Assembly (NCBI RefSeq): GCF_000425405.1
Contig: NZ_AUDJ01000011.1
Location: 182,470-246,469 of the forward strand
Reading direction: 5' to 3'
DNA: 64,000 nt
DNA from: Ferrimonas kyonanensis DSM 18153
GTDB taxonomy: Bacteria; Pseudomonadota; Gammaproteobacteria; Enterobacterales; Shewanellaceae
The notes beneath the pieces are model-generated. The model worked only from the letters and a program-made list of their open reading frames with translations, was not told where the DNA came from and ran no database searches. The translations under genes and the position numbers were made by a program. Below are positions 8,897-17,727 of the stretch, piece by piece. How positions within the stretch are numbered: the stretch's first letter is position 1; the number at the start of each line of letters is the position of its first letter.

Positions 8897-8925
8897 AGTC
8901 TAGTTTGATTCTACCAAACTAGACT
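8897..8925. promoter_or_regulatory. Operator for the TetR-family repressor
   Basis: A perfect inverted repeat AGTCTAGTTTG / CAAACTAGACT (8897-8907 and 8915-8925) with a 7-bp spacer lies midway between the divergent tetR and efflux genes. A further half-site (AGTCT at 8930-8934) forms an overlapping 5-bp repeat with the right arm, suggesting two bound dimers. Confidence 0.72.
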
Positions 8926-8952
8926 CACTAGTCTAATTGTAAAGTGGTTGTT

Positions 8953-10080
8953 ATGACAAGATTCCCATGGCTGACGGCCACAATGCTGGCCCTGACACTA
9001 AGCGGCTGCCAGCAGCCCGCTCCCCAGGCGGTGGATAAGGCACCCGCCGAGGTGTATGCCCGGTCGATTCAGATGCAAACCAGTTACCCGATCACCCATC
9101 GCTTTGTCGGCCGGGTCTACCATCCGCTCACCAGTGAGATCGGCTTTGAACCCTCAGGCACCGTCGATCGAATCGCCGTCGATCTGGGGCAAACGGTGAG
9201 ACAGGGGCAAACCCTGGCCACTCTGGATACGCGACTGTTGCACAGCGAGGCGGATCAGCTTCGAGCCTCTCTGGCGCAGAATCAGGCCGATCTGTCCCTG
9301 ACCCAAGCCACCCTCAAGCGGCAGTTATCCCTGTCCAAACAAGGCTACCAGTCAGAACAGCAGCTGGATGAACTTCGCAGCCAGCAGGCCCAGCTGCAGG
9401 CCCGACGCCAGCAACTGCAAGCCAACCTGCAATCGGTGGACATTCGGTTGCAAAAAAGCACCCTCACTGCGCCCTACGCTGGCACCATAGTCCAACGTCA
9501 TCTGACTCAAGGTCAGGTCACCGGCAATGGCCAGCCCGCCTTTACCCTGGTGCCCGACGGCGCCGCCGAAGCCCGGGTCGGACTGCCGGTACGGCTGCTG
9601 TCGCGGCTGCCATTGGATCACCCGTGGCGCGCCAGCATTGATGGCCAACCTCTGGCACTGGACTACATCGGCCGCAGCGTCGAAGTGGATCCCACCACCC
9701 GCACCGTTACCCTCAGGTTTGCCTTAAGTCCAGAACAGAAATTACTCAATGGTCAGCTGATGTATCTGGAGGTGGAAGAGCAGATCACCGCCGTCACCGC
9801 TCAAGTGCCGCTCACCGCACTGACGGCCGGACTACGTGGGCTGTGGAATCTGTACGTGCTGGAGGACCTGGGCGACGACAGCTATCAGATCAGTCGCCGC
9901 GACGTTCGAGTGCTGCATGCCGATCAGCACCACGCCTGGGTCGAAGGGGCCATCAGCAATGACGATCGACTGATCACCACCGGCCTGCAGCGACTGGTCA
10001 GTGGCCAGCGGGTCAGAGTCATCGATGATCAGTCCCAGTTGGTGGTCAGTCAGACCACGGTGCTGGAGGGCACGTTGTGA
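8953..10080 (+). CDS. RND efflux periplasmic adaptor lipoprotein
   Basis: A 375-aa membrane-fusion protein linking an inner-membrane RND pump to an outer-membrane channel. A lipobox (LSGC) near residue 20 predicts acylation and inner-membrane anchoring. Then come a lipoyl/barrel-sandwich half (GTVDRIAVDLGQTVRQGQTLA), an alpha-helical coiled-coil hairpin rich in Q and L (about 95-165), the second lipoyl half (APYAGTIVQR) and a beta-barrel. I take the ATG at 8953; a GTG at 8944 is in frame. The stop overlaps the pump start by four bases (GTGA), so translation is probably coupled. No outer-membrane factor gene follows, so a TolC encoded elsewhere is presumably used. Confidence 0.9.
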   Translation: MTRFPWLTATMLALTLSGCQQPAPQAVDKAPAEVYARSIQMQTSYPITHRFVGRVYHPLTSEIGFEPSGTVDRIAVDLGQTVRQGQTLATLDTRLLHSEADQLRASLAQNQADLSLTQATLKRQLSLSKQGYQSEQQLDELRSQQAQLQARRQQLQANLQSVDIRLQKSTLTAPYAGTIVQRHLTQGQVTGNGQPAFTLVPDGAAEARVGLPVRLLSRLPLDHPWRASIDGQPLALDYIGRSVEVDPTTRTVTLRFALSPEQKLLNGQLMYLEVEEQITAVTAQVPLTALTAGLRGLWNLYVLEDLGDDSYQISRRDVRVLHADQHHAWVEGAISNDDRLITTGLQRLVSGQRVRVIDDQSQLVVSQTTVLEGTL

Positions 10081-13000
10081 TTCGGGCCCTAGTTCAAAAC
10101 CCCAGAGTCGCCGCCCTGCTGACGGCCTTGCTGCTGGTCAGTGGTCTCAGTGCTCTCTCCAATCTGCCCCGCACCGAAGACCCTAACCTCACCAATCGAG
10201 TGGCCGCCGTCATCACCCCCTACCCCGGCGCCACCGCAGAGCGGGTCGAAGCCCTGGTCACCGAGCCGCTGGAAGCGTCATTGCGACAACTGGATGAGAT
10301 CAAAAACCTCACTTCGACCTCTCGTCCCGGCATCTCGGTGGTCACCATTGAACTGCAGGATCGGGTTATGGACGCCGACCCGGTCTGGTCCCGGGCCCGG
10401 GATCTGATCGCCGATACCGCACCGACGCTGCCCCAGGGCACCGCGTCACCGACCCTGGACGATCAACTGGCCTATGCCTTTACCCGCATCTTTGCTTTCA
10501 CCTGGCAGGGACAAGGCCAGGCGGACGCCACCATATTGGGCCGCTATGCCGACGAGCTGGCCAGCCGCTTGCGGTTGGTGCCGGGCACCGATTTCGTTAA
10601 GGTGCTGGGCAAGATGGAGGAGGAGATACTGGTCAGTATCGACGACGCCGAGTTGTATGCCCTGGGACTTTCCATCGACGATCTTGCCGCCCAGATTCGG
10701 GCCGCCGACAGCAAAACCGCCTCCGGTAACCTCGAGGGTAACCGCATCAGGGCTCAGTTAGAGGTCTCCGGCGAGCTGGTGTCTCTCAACCGCATTCGTC
10801 AGGTGCCGCTGCGACCGGGTGATCAATTGCAGACCCTGAGGGTGATGGACGTGGCCAGTGTCAGTCGCAGCGCCAAGTGGCCACCTCAGGAGCTGGTACT
10901 CAGCCAGGGACAACAAGGGGTGCTGGTGGCGGTACGCATGCTGCCGGACACCCGCATCGACCGCTGGAACGATCAGGTGGAACAGACGCTGGCGCAGCTG
11001 ACACCGCTGCTCTCAGGCAACGTCAGCCTGGACACCCTGTTTAATCAGCAAGGTTACACCGAGATTCGCCTCAGCGAATTGGTGGGCAACCTGGGGCTGG
11101 GCTTCATGCTGATCCTGGCGGTGCTGCTGGTGACCCTGGGCTGGCGCAGTGCCCTGCTGGTGGCCTTTGCCCTGCCGGTCACCGTGCTGTTTACCCTGTT
11201 CTGCATGCAGCTGTACGGACTGCCAATACACCAGATGTCGGTCACCGGTCTGGTGGTGGCCTTGGGGATCATGGTGGACAACGCCATTGTAGTGGTCGAT
11301 GCCATCGGTCAACGCCGCAGTCGCGGCATGAGTGGCGTCGAAGCGGTGACGGCCACGGTGCGCCAGTTCTGGCTGCCACTGCTCAGCTCCACCCTGACCA
11401 CGGTGCTGGCGTTTGCCCCCATCTTCCTGATGCCCGGCCCGGCTGGCGAGTTTGTCGGCGGCATTGCCCTGGCGGTGAGCTTTGCCCTGGTGGGATCCTA
11501 CCTGGTTTCCCTGACCCTTATCGCCGGCCTCGGCGGCCGCTTTATCGGTCCCCGGCAAGGCAACCACTGGTGGCAGCAAGGCATAACCCTACCCTGGCTG
11601 GGGCAGGCGCTGCGCCGCACCCTGGCCATCGCCCTCGCCTGGCCAAAACTGACGCTGTTGGCGATGCTGATGATGCCGGCGACCGGCTTCTGGGCTGCGG
11701 GCCAGATGACGGAACAGTTCTTTCCCGCGGCCGACCGCGACATGTTTCATATCGAGGTGTTCATGCCTCAGCAAGCCAGCCTGCCCAACACCGTCGAAGC
11801 GGTCAGCGAGCTGGACAACTGGCTGCGCCAGCAAGCGGGGATTGAACAAACCAGCTGGACCTTTGGCCGCAACAGCCCGTCGTTCTACTACAACCTGTTG
11901 CAGCGTCGTCGCGGTGCCGCCAACTACGCCCAGGGGATGATCACCGCCACCGACTTCGAAGTGGCTAACCGGCTGATTCCACAGTTACAAAAGCAGTTAG
12001 ATAGCCGCCATCCACAGATGCAGATTCTGGTCCGCAAGCTGGAGCAGGGCCCGCCATTCAACGCCCCCATCGAACTGCGGGTCTATGGTCCGGAGCTGGA
12101 TCAGCTGACTCAACTGGGGGATCAACTGAGGCTACTGCTGAACCGGCAGCCGGACATTACCCAGACCCGCGCCACCCTCACCAGCGGCGCCGCCCGGGTC
12201 AAACTGGCCATCGACGAGGAAGCCAGCCTGGCCAACGGCCTGACCCTGTCTCAGGTCGCCGGGCAACTGCGGGCCTCCATGGACGGTGTGGTAGGCGGCA
12301 CGGTTCTCGAAGGAGTCGAAAACCTGCCGGTACGGGTGCGACTCAATGCCCGGGATCGTAATCAGGCGGCGGATCTGGGGTCAGTACAGCTGATCAGCGC
12401 GTCGGCCAACCCCACCATGCTGCCGCTGTCGGCGGTATCACAGATGAGCATCGAGTCCGGCCGGGCCGCCATTCCCCGGCGCAATGGCCAGCGCATCAAC
12501 AGTATCGAAGGCTATCTGGTGGCCGGTGTTCTGCCCTCCAAGGTGTTGGATGAGATCGATGCCGAGCTGGCCCAGTTTCGCCAGTCACTGCCGGCGGGAT
12601 ACCGGCTGGAGATTGGTGGCGAAAGCGCCAAGCGGGATCAGGCGGTGGCCAAGCTGATGTCGTCGGTCACCATCATCATGGTGCTGCTGATCAGCGTGGT
12701 GGTGCTCAGTTTCAACTCGTTCAGGCTGACCACGGTGATTCTGGCCAGTGCCGGTCAGTCTGCCGGTCTGGGGCTGCTGTCGGTATACCTGATGGGCTTT
12801 CCCTTTGGATTTAACGTCATCAACGCCCTGATGGGCTTGGCGGGTCTGGCCATCAACGCGGCCATTGTGATTCTGGCGGAGCTGGAGGAGAACCCGCAGG
12901 CCAGTGATGGCGATCCCCAGGCGATCATCGATACCGTGGTAGGCTGTGGCCGCCACATCGGCTCCACCACCATCACTACCTTTGGCGGCTTCCTGCCGCT

Positions 13001-13163
13001 GATACTGGCCGGAGGCGGCTTTTGGCCGCCGTTCGCGGTGGCCATCGCAGGAGGAACCCTGCTGACCACCTTCCTGTCCTTTGTGTTTGTGCCGGCCTGT
13101 TACCTGCTGATTCGGGGACGACGACGCCCCCAACCCCGGCCAGCGCTGGCGGCAACGGCCTGA
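10077..13163 (+). CDS. RND efflux pump permease subunit (AcrB/HAE type)
   Basis: A 1028-aa proton-driven inner-membrane pump with two pseudo-repeats. TM1 is near residue 10, and a large porter loop contains AVITPYPGATAERVEALVTEPLE. TM4 carries MVDNAIVVVD near residue 399. The second half starts near TM7 (about 525) and ends with the last TM bundle near 1010. In AcrB the TM4 relay has two adjacent Asp residues; here the pair is Asp-Asn, so one proton carrier is replaced, as in several other RND subfamilies. The gene starts at GTG inside the adaptor stop and ends two bases from the convergent DUF465 gene. Repressed, by inference, by the divergent TetR protein. Substrates are unknown. Confidence 0.93.
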   Translation: MIRALVQNPRVAALLTALLLVSGLSALSNLPRTEDPNLTNRVAAVITPYPGATAERVEALVTEPLEASLRQLDEIKNLTSTSRPGISVVTIELQDRVMDADPVWSRARDLIADTAPTLPQGTASPTLDDQLAYAFTRIFAFTWQGQGQADATILGRYADELASRLRLVPGTDFVKVLGKMEEEILVSIDDAELYALGLSIDDLAAQIRAADSKTASGNLEGNRIRAQLEVSGELVSLNRIRQVPLRPGDQLQTLRVMDVASVSRSAKWPPQELVLSQGQQGVLVAVRMLPDTRIDRWNDQVEQTLAQLTPLLSGNVSLDTLFNQQGYTEIRLSELVGNLGLGFMLILAVLLVTLGWRSALLVAFALPVTVLFTLFCMQLYGLPIHQMSVTGLVVALGIMVDNAIVVVDAIGQRRSRGMSGVEAVTATVRQFWLPLLSSTLTTVLAFAPIFLMPGPAGEFVGGIALAVSFALVGSYLVSLTLIAGLGGRFIGPRQGNHWWQQGITLPWLGQALRRTLAIALAWPKLTLLAMLMMPATGFWAAGQMTEQFFPAADRDMFHIEVFMPQQASLPNTVEAVSELDNWLRQQAGIEQTSWTFGRNSPSFYYNLLQRRRGAANYAQGMITATDFEVANRLIPQLQKQLDSRHPQMQILVRKLEQGPPFNAPIELRVYGPELDQLTQLGDQLRLLLNRQPDITQTRATLTSGAARVKLAIDEEASLANGLTLSQVAGQLRASMDGVVGGTVLEGVENLPVRVRLNARDRNQAADLGSVQLISASANPTMLPLSAVSQMSIESGRAAIPRRNGQRINSIEGYLVAGVLPSKVLDEIDAELAQFRQSLPAGYRLEIGGESAKRDQAVAKLMSSVTIIMVLLISVVVLSFNSFRLTTVILASAGQSAGLGLLSVYLMGFPFGFNVINALMGLAGLAINAAIVILAELEENPQASDGDPQAIIDTVVGCGRHIGSTTITTFGGFLPLILAGGGFWPPFAVAIAGGTLLTTFLSFVFVPACYLLIRGRRRPQPRPALAATA

Positions 13164-13164
13164 T

Positions 13165-13413
13165 TCAGCGGCCGCTGCCATTGATGATGCGGTTGTAGAG
13201 CTGATCTTTCAGCTCTACCCGCCGACTCTTCATGCGATTAAATTCGGTGTCACTGGTGGGGACGTCGTTCATCTCCAGGCCGCGAATGCGGTGATCCAGG
13301 CTGTGGTACTCTCTGGCCATGGACGCAAATTCGTCATCCTGATGCTTCAAGGTGTGGATCCGATCCTTATAATCCGGAAATTCATCCAGCAGGCTGTGGC
13401 TTTCTCCAAGCAT
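13165..13413 (-). CDS. YdcH-like DUF465 protein
   Basis: An 82-aa, highly charged, helical protein matching the DUF465/YdcH family. The central block LKHQDDEFASMAREYHSLDHRIRGLE and the C-terminal RVELKDQLYNRI are characteristic, and the whole chain looks like a short antiparallel coiled coil. The family is widespread in proteobacteria and has no firm function. It is convergent with the RND pump gene. Confidence 0.85.
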   Translation of the reverse strand: MLGESHSLLDEFPDYKDRIHTLKHQDDEFASMAREYHSLDHRIRGLEMNDVPTSDTEFNRMKSRRVELKDQLYNRIINGSGR

Positions 13414-13532
13414 GGCGGGCTCCTTTGTGTGAGCGTGAACGGTGCTATAAAGTTAGTCAAGGATCGTCGTCACTACCAGAGCCCATAGGCCCCGGCGCCC
13501 CCACCACACCAACACAAAGAAGCTAACTGTCT

Positions 13533-14087
13533 CTATTTCACCGCCTTATCATCCAAAGCCCGACGCAAACGTTGCACCTCCTCCTCGCTGAACGTCTGCT
13601 CGCGGATCAGCGATTCCACCATGGCCGCCTTGTGCTGATGCCAGTGCTGCAATTGCTGGTGCCCCTGCCTCTCCAACTCCGCCACCAAGGCCTGGGCCTG
13701 GGCCGCCATCCGCTCCCCCTCCAGGGCCAGAGTTTGTTGCAGCTGCTGCAGTTGCGCCCGCTCGGGCAACTCCGGCAGCTCAATCACCCGCACCCGCGCC
13801 GAGCGTGCATCGTCACTGAGCCACAGAGACCACTGCCCCGGCTGCGCCGCCATTGCCTGCAAGCGATGCAACCAGCTATCCCGGATTGACGGCTCCAACG
13901 TCGCCAGCAAGGCCTCCACCCGGCGCCAGTCCGGGGACGCCGAATCCAGGCTGAGATGACTGCGTTCGCCGACATCTTCAAAGGCCAGTGACAACCCGCC
14001 CTCGGCCTGTCGGGCGGTCAGCGACGCGGCCCCGGCTGCGGCCGACACCGACAGTACTGCCACAATGGCCAGATATCTTAATGTCAT
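13533..14087 (-). CDS. His-rich periplasmic coiled-coil protein divergent from a two-component system
   Basis: A 184-aa protein not matched to a named family. The ATG at 14087 is preceded by AAGGAG at six bases and starts a clean signal peptide (TLRYLAIVAVLSVSAAAGA). A longer in-frame extension to 14303 crosses the regulatory region and is rejected. The mature chain is Gln/Leu-rich and predicted helical from about residue 95. It carries His at 143, 148, 150 and 152 (the last three in HWHQH), a possible metal-binding cluster, then a charged helix SEEEVQRLRRAL. Position, size and periplasmic location resemble ZraP/CpxP accessory proteins that feed back on a sensor kinase, though primary similarity is not obvious. 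A sigma54-like promoter lies 28 bp upstream of the start. Confidence 0.72.
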   Translation of the reverse strand: MTLRYLAIVAVLSVSAAAGAASLTARQAEGGLSLAFEDVGERSHLSLDSASPDWRRVEALLATLEPSIRDSWLHRLQAMAAQPGQWSLWLSDDARSARVRVIELPELPERAQLQQLQQTLALEGERMAAQAQALVAELERQGHQQLQHWHQHKAAMVESLIREQTFSEEEVQRLRRALDDKAVK

Positions 14088-14125
14088 GAAGTGCTCCTTG
14101 TTCGAGGTAAACCCAACCTCAGCTA

Positions 14126-14141
14126 AGAAAGAAGCGTGCCA
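14126..14141 (-). promoter_or_regulatory. Sigma54-like promoter of the periplasmic protein gene
   Basis: On the minus strand TGGCACG (14141-14135), four bases, then TTTCT. The -24 element is perfect and the -12 GC is TC. GG-to-(G)C spacing is the required 10 bp. The predicted start of transcription is near 14115. Confidence 0.5.
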
Positions 14142-14196
14142 AGGTCGCCGGGGCCCGTATGCGCGCACCTGGGGCGCCACCGGTAGGCCTTCGCTC

Positions 14197-14227
14197 CCCA
14201 TATGGGTCCCCCCTCTCCTCATATGAG
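14197..14227. promoter_or_regulatory. Double palindrome, probable enhancer for the NtrC-type regulator
   Basis: Two 10-bp palindromes, CCCATATGGG (14197-14206) and CTCATATGAG (14218-14227), share the CATATG core. Their centres are 21 bp apart, two helical turns. Their midpoint lies 96-97 bp from each predicted sigma54 start site on either side, the usual distance for an enhancer shared by two divergent promoters. Confidence 0.6.
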
Positions 14228-14281
14228 CACCGACCGGCCTTGCCAGTGGTTCCTCGCGCCCAGCCGTGCTAACGTCGGCTT

Positions 14282-14297
14282 TGGCACGAGTCTTGAT
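14282..14297 (+). promoter_or_regulatory. Sigma54-like promoter of the histidine kinase/regulator operon
   Basis: TGGCACG-AGTC-TTGAT with a perfect -24 and one change in the -12 GC (GA). The predicted transcription start is near 14308, giving a 16-base leader that carries the GGAGGAGG ribosome-binding site of the kinase gene at 14311-14318. Confidence 0.55.
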
Positions 14298-14323
14298 GGG
14301 CAATCCTTACGGAGGAGGAACCG

Positions 14324-15922
14324 ATGTCCCTGAAACGTTACCTGATGATCGCCTTTGGCTCGCTCATATTGCTGTTTACCCTGATGCAGTGGCTGCTGAT
14401 CCAGCAGCTCACCGGCGAATTTCGCGCCCAGCTGGCCAACCGCTCCGAAACCGTGGCTCAGCAGGTCGCCGAAGTCACCATCGACACCCTGCTGCCCACC
14501 GAATCACTGACGCTGCCAACCATGGCTCCCCTTGCGGCGACGGCCCCGCGGCCATCGGAGCCACTTCAGCCCGAGGCGGTGCCGAATCAACCGCTCCAAT
14601 TGAATGCCGACATCGAGGCGGAGCTGCAGCGGGCGCGAGCCCAACTGGCCGAAGAGGAACAACGACAGCAGCAACGATTACAACAGCAACAACAGCAGAT
14701 TGCCGACATCGAACAACGACTGGAGCGAGTGCACTCCCAACTGGAGCTGGAAGCCCACCAAAACGAGCTGCAACATCGCCTGCATCGGCTGCAGCAAACC
14801 GAGATGACCATCGACGCTCTCAGCGACGCCGGCGACTTCCTGTCCCAGCAGCAAGTGGAGGAGATTCGCGCCGCCGCCGAACGTGCCCGCGACGCATTGA
14901 AACAGCAAGCCAAGCAGATCCAGGTGGTGTTTCCGGATCAACAAAACCAGTTAATCATTAAAGGCCTGGGGGCTAACCTGGCGGTGCCGCTGGATTGGCA
15001 ACCGCAGCAACAGATGCTGAACCGCTTCGTCGAACGGGTGCTATTGGTGCTGCTCATCGGTGCATTGTTGAGCCTGATCGGCGTGGTGCTGCTGTCACGC
15101 AAACTGGCGCAGCCACTGGAGCAACTGGATGAGGGCTGCCAGCGCCTGTCCCGGGGCGAACTGGGATTGCAGCTGCGCCGCAGCGGTACCCAGGAAACCC
15201 GCCGCGCCATCGACACCTTTAACCACATGAGCACCGAGCTCAAACGCAGTCAGGACCAACAGCAGCAGTTTCAGCAACGCCGGCACCTGGCCGAACTCGG
15301 CGAGATCACCCGGGGCATCGCCCACGCGCTGCGAAACCCCCTGCACACCATCGGCCTTCTGCTCGACGGCCTGCCCTCGGAGCAGGAACGGCTGAAAGGA
15401 CAGATTGCCGCCAAACTGGAACACCTGGACACCAGCCTGTCGGCACTGTTAACCCTGTCCAGCAATGGCCTTGACCGTACCCAGACGGTGAAGCTGTTCC
15501 CCCTGGTGGAAGAGGTGAGGCTGGAGCTAAGCCAGGCCCAACACCCGGTTCACTTTGACAATCAGCTGCCCGAACAACTGACCGTGGCCGGAGCAGAGAT
15601 CGAACTGCGAACCATACTGCATACCCTGATGGCCAACGCCCAGCAGGCCTCGCAACCGGATCAATGGGTGCGCATCCACAGCAGTCACAGCCAGGGACAC
15701 CACTACATCTGGGTAGAGGACCAGGGCTGCGGACTCAGTGACGAGATTCGTCCACACCTGTTTGAGCCCCACCAGACCACCAAGCCCGAAGGCGCCGGCA
15801 TGGGGCTGTACATCGCCCGCCGCATCGCCCGACTGTGGTATCAGGGCGACATCCTAATCGAAGAGCAACCGCAGGGATTGCGGGTCGGATTGGCCCTGCC
15901 ACAACAGAGAGACACTCCATGA
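14324..15922 (+). CDS. Membrane sensor histidine kinase of an NtrC-type pair
   Basis: A 532-aa kinase. TM1 is at about residues 8-27 and TM2 at about 240-263. The ~210-residue segment between them is periplasmic and contains a long Gln-rich coiled coil (about 93-200, with QQQQ runs). HAMP follows (RKLAQPLEQL...), then the phosphoacceptor box GIAHALRNPLH near residue 331, and an ATPase domain with the G1/G2 boxes DQGCGLSD and GAGMGLYIARR. It ends by an ATGA overlap with the response regulator gene. The Gln-rich periplasmic coil mirrors the composition of the divergently encoded periplasmic protein, which suggests direct contact. Overall architecture is of the ZraS/AtoS class; the signal is unknown, metal stress being one candidate. 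Confidence 0.9.
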   Translation: MSLKRYLMIAFGSLILLFTLMQWLLIQQLTGEFRAQLANRSETVAQQVAEVTIDTLLPTESLTLPTMAPLAATAPRPSEPLQPEAVPNQPLQLNADIEAELQRARAQLAEEEQRQQQRLQQQQQQIADIEQRLERVHSQLELEAHQNELQHRLHRLQQTEMTIDALSDAGDFLSQQQVEEIRAAAERARDALKQQAKQIQVVFPDQQNQLIIKGLGANLAVPLDWQPQQQMLNRFVERVLLVLLIGALLSLIGVVLLSRKLAQPLEQLDEGCQRLSRGELGLQLRRSGTQETRRAIDTFNHMSTELKRSQDQQQQFQQRRHLAELGEITRGIAHALRNPLHTIGLLLDGLPSEQERLKGQIAAKLEHLDTSLSALLTLSSNGLDRTQTVKLFPLVEEVRLELSQAQHPVHFDNQLPEQLTVAGAEIELRTILHTLMANAQQASQPDQWVRIHSSHSQGHHYIWVEDQGCGLSDEIRPHLFEPHQTTKPEGAGMGLYIARRIARLWYQGDILIEEQPQGLRVGLALPQQRDTP

Positions 15923-17250
15923 GCACCAATAGCGGACAGCGCATTTTACTGTTAGAAGACGATGCCACCCAGAGGGCATTATTGCAGCAGATGCTGCAAC
16001 AGGCCGGACACCAGGTGGCGGCAGTGGCCGACGCCGACAGCGCCTGGCAGCAGCTGACTCAGGGTGAGTGGCAGATCCTGTTCAGCGACTGGAAGCTGGC
16101 CAGGGGGGATGCCGGCGCCGTCATCGCCCGGGCCCGGCGCCAATTCCCCACTCTGGGGATCATTGTCGCCACCGCCTACGGCTCCATCGACCATGCGGTG
16201 GAAGCGATCAAGATCGGTGCCGACGATTACCTGCCCAAGCCGTTTCAAAAACCGGCCATGCTGCTGGCCATCGACAAAGTCGCCCGCCAGCATCAATTAA
16301 AAGAGGACAACCAGCGACTCAACAACCAATTGCAGCGGCACAATCAACTGCTGGATATGGTAGGCGGCAGCGCGGTAATGACCCGGCTGTATCAGCGCAT
16401 CGAGCGCATTAGTGCCATCAATACCACGGTGCTGATTCAGGGGGAGAGCGGCACCGGCAAGGAGTTGGTGGCCCAGGCGATTCATCGTCTGTCACAACGA
16501 AGTGGTGCCTTTATCGCCCTGAACTGCGGTGCCATTCCCGAAAGCCTGGCGGAATCCGAGCTGTTTGGCCATGAAAAAGGGGCCTTTACCGGGGCCGTCG
16601 GCGCCAAAGCCGGCAAGCTGGAAGCGGCTCAGGGCGGCACCCTGTTTCTGGATGAGATTGGCGAGTTGCCACTGACCCTGCAGACCCGGCTGTTGCGGGT
16701 GTTGCAGGAGGGCCGGGTCACCCGCATCGGCAGCCATAAAGAGATTGAGCTGGACATTCGGGTAGTGGCAGCCACCAACCGGGATCTGCTGGAGGAGGTT
16801 CAGGCACAGCGGTTTCGCCAGGATCTGTACTACCGCCTTAACGTCATTCCGGTCAGCCTGCCGCCGTTGCAGCAACGCCGGGAAGACATCCCGTCACTGG
16901 CCGAGCACTTTTTGTGTCATTTCAGCGACAAGTATCAGCAGCCGAAGCCCCAGTTGTCGGCTGCCGAACTGACGGCATTGGAGAACCACGACTGGCCCGG
17001 CAATGTGCGTGAATTGAGTAATTGTATGGAGCGGTTTGTGTTGCTGCAGGAGTTGGATCTGCAGCCAATTCGCTGCCAGGGCAGCATCGAACTGCCCGAG
17101 GCCGGCCTCAACTGGGAGAGCGTCGAAAAAGCCTACCTGCAGGCGGCGCTGGATCGTTCCGGAGGCAACCGAACCGAGGCGGCACGACTGCTGGGACTGG
17201 GTTACAAGGCCTTTTTGTACCGTTCCGAGAAATACGGATTAGGCCAGTAA
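15919..17250 (+). CDS. Sigma54-dependent response regulator (NtrC family)
   Basis: A 443-aa activator: receiver domain with LLLEDDATQ and the phosphorylatable Asp in FSDWK near residue 57; AAA+ domain near 140-370 with Walker A GESGTGKE, the sigma54-contact GAFTGA loop and Walker [14 protein letters not shown]; and a C-terminal Fis-type helix-turn-helix ([19 protein letters not shown]). The ATG at 15919 overlaps the kinase stop (ATGA); an earlier in-frame start at 15835 would lie inside the kinase and is rejected. The final tail closely matches ZraR-like regulators. It likely binds the double palindrome at 14197-14227 and activates both divergent promoters. Confidence 0.93.
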   Translation: MSTNSGQRILLLEDDATQRALLQQMLQQAGHQVAAVADADSAWQQLTQGEWQILFSDWKLARGDAGAVIARARRQFPTLGIIVATAYGSIDHAVEAIKIGADDYLPKPFQKPAMLLAIDKVARQHQLKEDNQRLNNQLQRHNQLLDMVGGSAVMTRLYQRIERISAINTTVLIQGESGTGKELVAQAIHRLSQRSGAFIALNCGAIPESLAESELFGHEKGAFTGAVGAKAGKLEAAQGGTLFLDEIGELPLTLQTRLLRVLQEGRVTRIGSHKEIELDIRVVAATNRDLLEEVQAQRFRQDLYYRLNVIPVSLPPLQQRREDIPSLAEHFLCHFSDKYQQPKPQLSAAELTALENHDWPGNVRELSNCMERFVLLQELDLQPIRCQGSIELPEAGLNWESVEKAYLQAALDRSGGNRTEAARLLGLGYKAFLYRSEKYGLGQ

Positions 17251-17261
17251 CCCGATGCTGT

Positions 17262-17510
17262 CTACAGGCCTTTATGGGTAAACAACATGGCGCGATCGGC
17301 CGCAAATCCCACCTTGATCTGCCGTTGATCGGTGCCCCAGACGCAGGTTTCGGTGCCCATGGAGCCAGAGCAGTCATCGGCCCGGCCAATCACCGCTTCC
17401 ACATCGGCCTTGGACATTCCCAGTTCCAGCTTATCGTAATTTTCTTGCGTAATACGGCTGCAGCCACTGAGCAGCAGCACGGCGGCGACGGTCATTCCCA
17501 TCCAGCGCAT
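17262..17510 (-). CDS. Small SmpA/BamE-like lipoprotein
   Basis: An 82-aa lipoprotein from the ATG at 17510, preceded by GGGAA at six bases. A lipobox LLSGC near residue 16 follows a short hydrophobic segment. The mature part has LELGMSKADVEAVIG, the motif that starts the small alpha/beta fold of the SmpA/OmlA (BamE-like) superfamily, and a pair of Cys (DDCSG, ETCVW) that may form a disulfide. It is too short to be BamE itself. It is convergent with the response regulator gene. Role unknown, envelope location expected. Confidence 0.7.
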   Translation of the reverse strand: MRWMGMTVAAVLLLSGCSRITQENYDKLELGMSKADVEAVIGRADDCSGSMGTETCVWGTDQRQIKVGFAADRAMLFTHKGL

Positions 17511-17727
17511 GTTCGATTCCCACAGTGAGTCTTTGCCCATCAATGTAACTTTTACCACTTGAAAAACCAACCAAAGAGTACCGGTTCACTTTGCAGGATG
17601 AATCCCATTATGCCGTTAGGTGCATGTGACCCCGATCAACCCTTTCGCAGACGAATTAATTTACTCTGTGCTGCACCAACTCCCGCGCCTGAACGACGCT
17701 TAAAAATAAAAATTAACAGGGGACAAC

